Shown here piece after piece: positions 63,322 through 64,000 of a stretch of DNA of 64,000 bases (positions are counted from its first letter, which is position 1; each line of letters starts with the position of its first letter). The translations under genes were made by a program, and so were the position numbers. Below the pieces are notes generated by a model. It saw only the letters and a program-made list of their open reading frames with translations, made no database searches and had not been told where the DNA came from. This DNA comes from Bacteroidaceae bacterium (lineage in GTDB: Bacteria; Bacteroidota; Bacteroidia; Bacteroidales; Bacteroidaceae), in contig JAFZDY010000037.1 of NCBI GenBank assembly GCA_017560945.1, forward strand, positions 1-64,000, written 5' to 3'.

Positions 63322-63927
63322 ATGACATTTACAGAACTCAGCAAGCCTATTTTTGAGCAAGCGATTGCCGATTATCATGTGACGGACAATGTGGATACTC
63401 CTATCAGCAATCCCTATCCGTTGAAAACTATTGAGTATTATCTTTATCTGAAGAACTGGATTGACACCGTTCAGTGGCACTTCGAGGACATCATCCGTGA
63501 CCCCGAAATTGACCCCGCCGCTGCCCTTGTGCTCAAGCGCCGTATCGACAAGAGCAACCAGGATCGTACTGACTTGGTGGAGCTTATCGATAGCTATTTC
63601 CTTGACAAGTACAAGGATGTGGCTCCCCTGGCCGAGGCTACTATCAACACCGAGAGTCCTGCATGGGCTATCGACCGCCTCTCTATCCTGGCTCTGAAGA
63701 TTTACCACATGCGTCAGGAGACTGAGCGCACCGATGTGGACGATGCTCACCGCTCGGCTTGTCAGGCTAAGTTGGATGTGTTGCTCGAGCAACAGCGCGA
63801 CCTCTCATCTGCTATCGACCAGTTGATTGCCGACATCGAGGCAGGACGCAAGTACATGAAGGTGTACAAGCAGATGAAGATGTACAACGACCCCGCCCTT
63901 AATCCTGTACTCTACGGAGGAAAGTAA
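63322..63927 (+). CDS. DUF4254 family protein
   Basis: About 201 residues, soluble and mostly helical, with PYPLKTIEYYLYLKNWIDTV, VQWHFEDIIRDPEIDPAAAL and INTESPAWAIDRLSILALKI typical of DUF4254. The family occurs next to heptosyltransferase-like genes, and a family 9 glycosyltransferase starts 18 bases downstream, so a role in lipopolysaccharide or glycan assembly is inferred. Biochemistry unknown. Confidence 0.87.
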   Translation: MTFTELSKPIFEQAIADYHVTDNVDTPISNPYPLKTIEYYLYLKNWIDTVQWHFEDIIRDPEIDPAAALVLKRRIDKSNQDRTDLVELIDSYFLDKYKDVAPLAEATINTESPAWAIDRLSILALKIYHMRQETERTDVDDAHRSACQAKLDVLLEQQRDLSSAIDQLIADIEAGRKYMKVYKQMKMYNDPALNPVLYGGK

Positions 63928-63944
63928 AAAAATAAGAGAGTAAA

Positions 63945-64000
63945 ATGCATCTCCTCGTTACCCGCTTTTCAGCTTTCGGTGATGTGGCTATGACGGTACC
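63945..64000 (+). CDS. Glycosyltransferase family 9 (heptosyltransferase-like), 5' end only
   Basis: Eighteen codons before the window edge read MHLLVTRFSAFGDVAMTV, matching the conserved N-terminus of family 9 glycosyltransferases (phosphate-loop-like FSAxGDV). It is probably cotranscribed with the DUF4254 gene. Confidence 0.75.
   Translation, partial: MHLLVTRFSAFGDVAMTV

Overview
The window looks like a chromosomal segment of a Bacteroidales bacterium, most likely Prevotellaceae/Bacteroidaceae-like. The evidence is phylum-type promoters (TAnnTTTG at -7, often TTTG about 20 bases upstream) before many genes, almost no Shine-Dalgarno sequences, phylum-typical families (DUF4294, DUF3098, DUF4254, PorZ-like propeller, SusC-style carboxypeptidase-regulatory/outer-membrane barrel protein, double-FtsX permeases) and conserved Bacteroidales gene orders. 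No phage, insertion sequence, CRISPR array or rRNA was seen.

Layout. 1-5049: tandem array of at least three MacB/FtsX-type permease paralogues with near-identical ends and spacers. 5607-7584: divergent uracil permease and uracil phosphoribosyltransferase. 7577-10516: Nramp metal transporter and L-aspartate oxidase. 10604-14230: PH-like membrane protein, PBP4-type carboxypeptidase, an envelope protein and a peptidoglycan amidase. 14330-17381: lipoprotein, RsmI and an AI-2E family permease. 17497: tRNA-Lys(TTT), followed by a 2.7 kb segment carrying one outer-membrane receptor gene and bounded by 79-bp direct repeats of the tRNA 3' end. 20542-32926: YifB/ComM ATPase, a TlpA-like lipoprotein lacking CxxC, a TPR/OmpA-like lipoprotein, a methyltransferase, aroQ-O-methyltransferase-rbfA-permease, xerD and a DEAD-box helicase. 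32953-38735: LOG protein, two glycosyltransferases, greA with an attenuator-like leader, HIT protein, DUF4294 and a SPOUT methyltransferase.

38736-39234 is AT-rich, gene-free and dense in DnaA-box-like 9-mers, so it is a candidate replication origin. 39235-44031: nadA, an outer-membrane barrel, mutS. 44100-52372 (minus): leuS-yitT-rdgB-PorZ-like-CotH. 53254-55410: two envelope proteins, preceded by a 6S-RNA-like structured RNA at 55461-55680. 56764-63124 (minus): ftsX-DUF3098-uppP-truB-queA-folK-HhH outer-membrane protein, an unusually tight cluster. 63322-64000: DUF4254 and the start of a family 9 glycosyltransferase.

The least explained signal is a class of intergenic arrays built from short dyad-symmetric units phased at 22 bp (two helical turns). 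One type (AGTACT..AGTACT) occurs at three dispersed loci with unit-by-unit conservation. Two other sequence types with the same 22-bp phasing lie before mutS and near 56.2 kb. Other notable points are the greA leader with mutually exclusive hairpins, the tRNA-Lys-flanked island without an integrase, the homogenised permease array, the candidate oriC and the 6S-like RNA.
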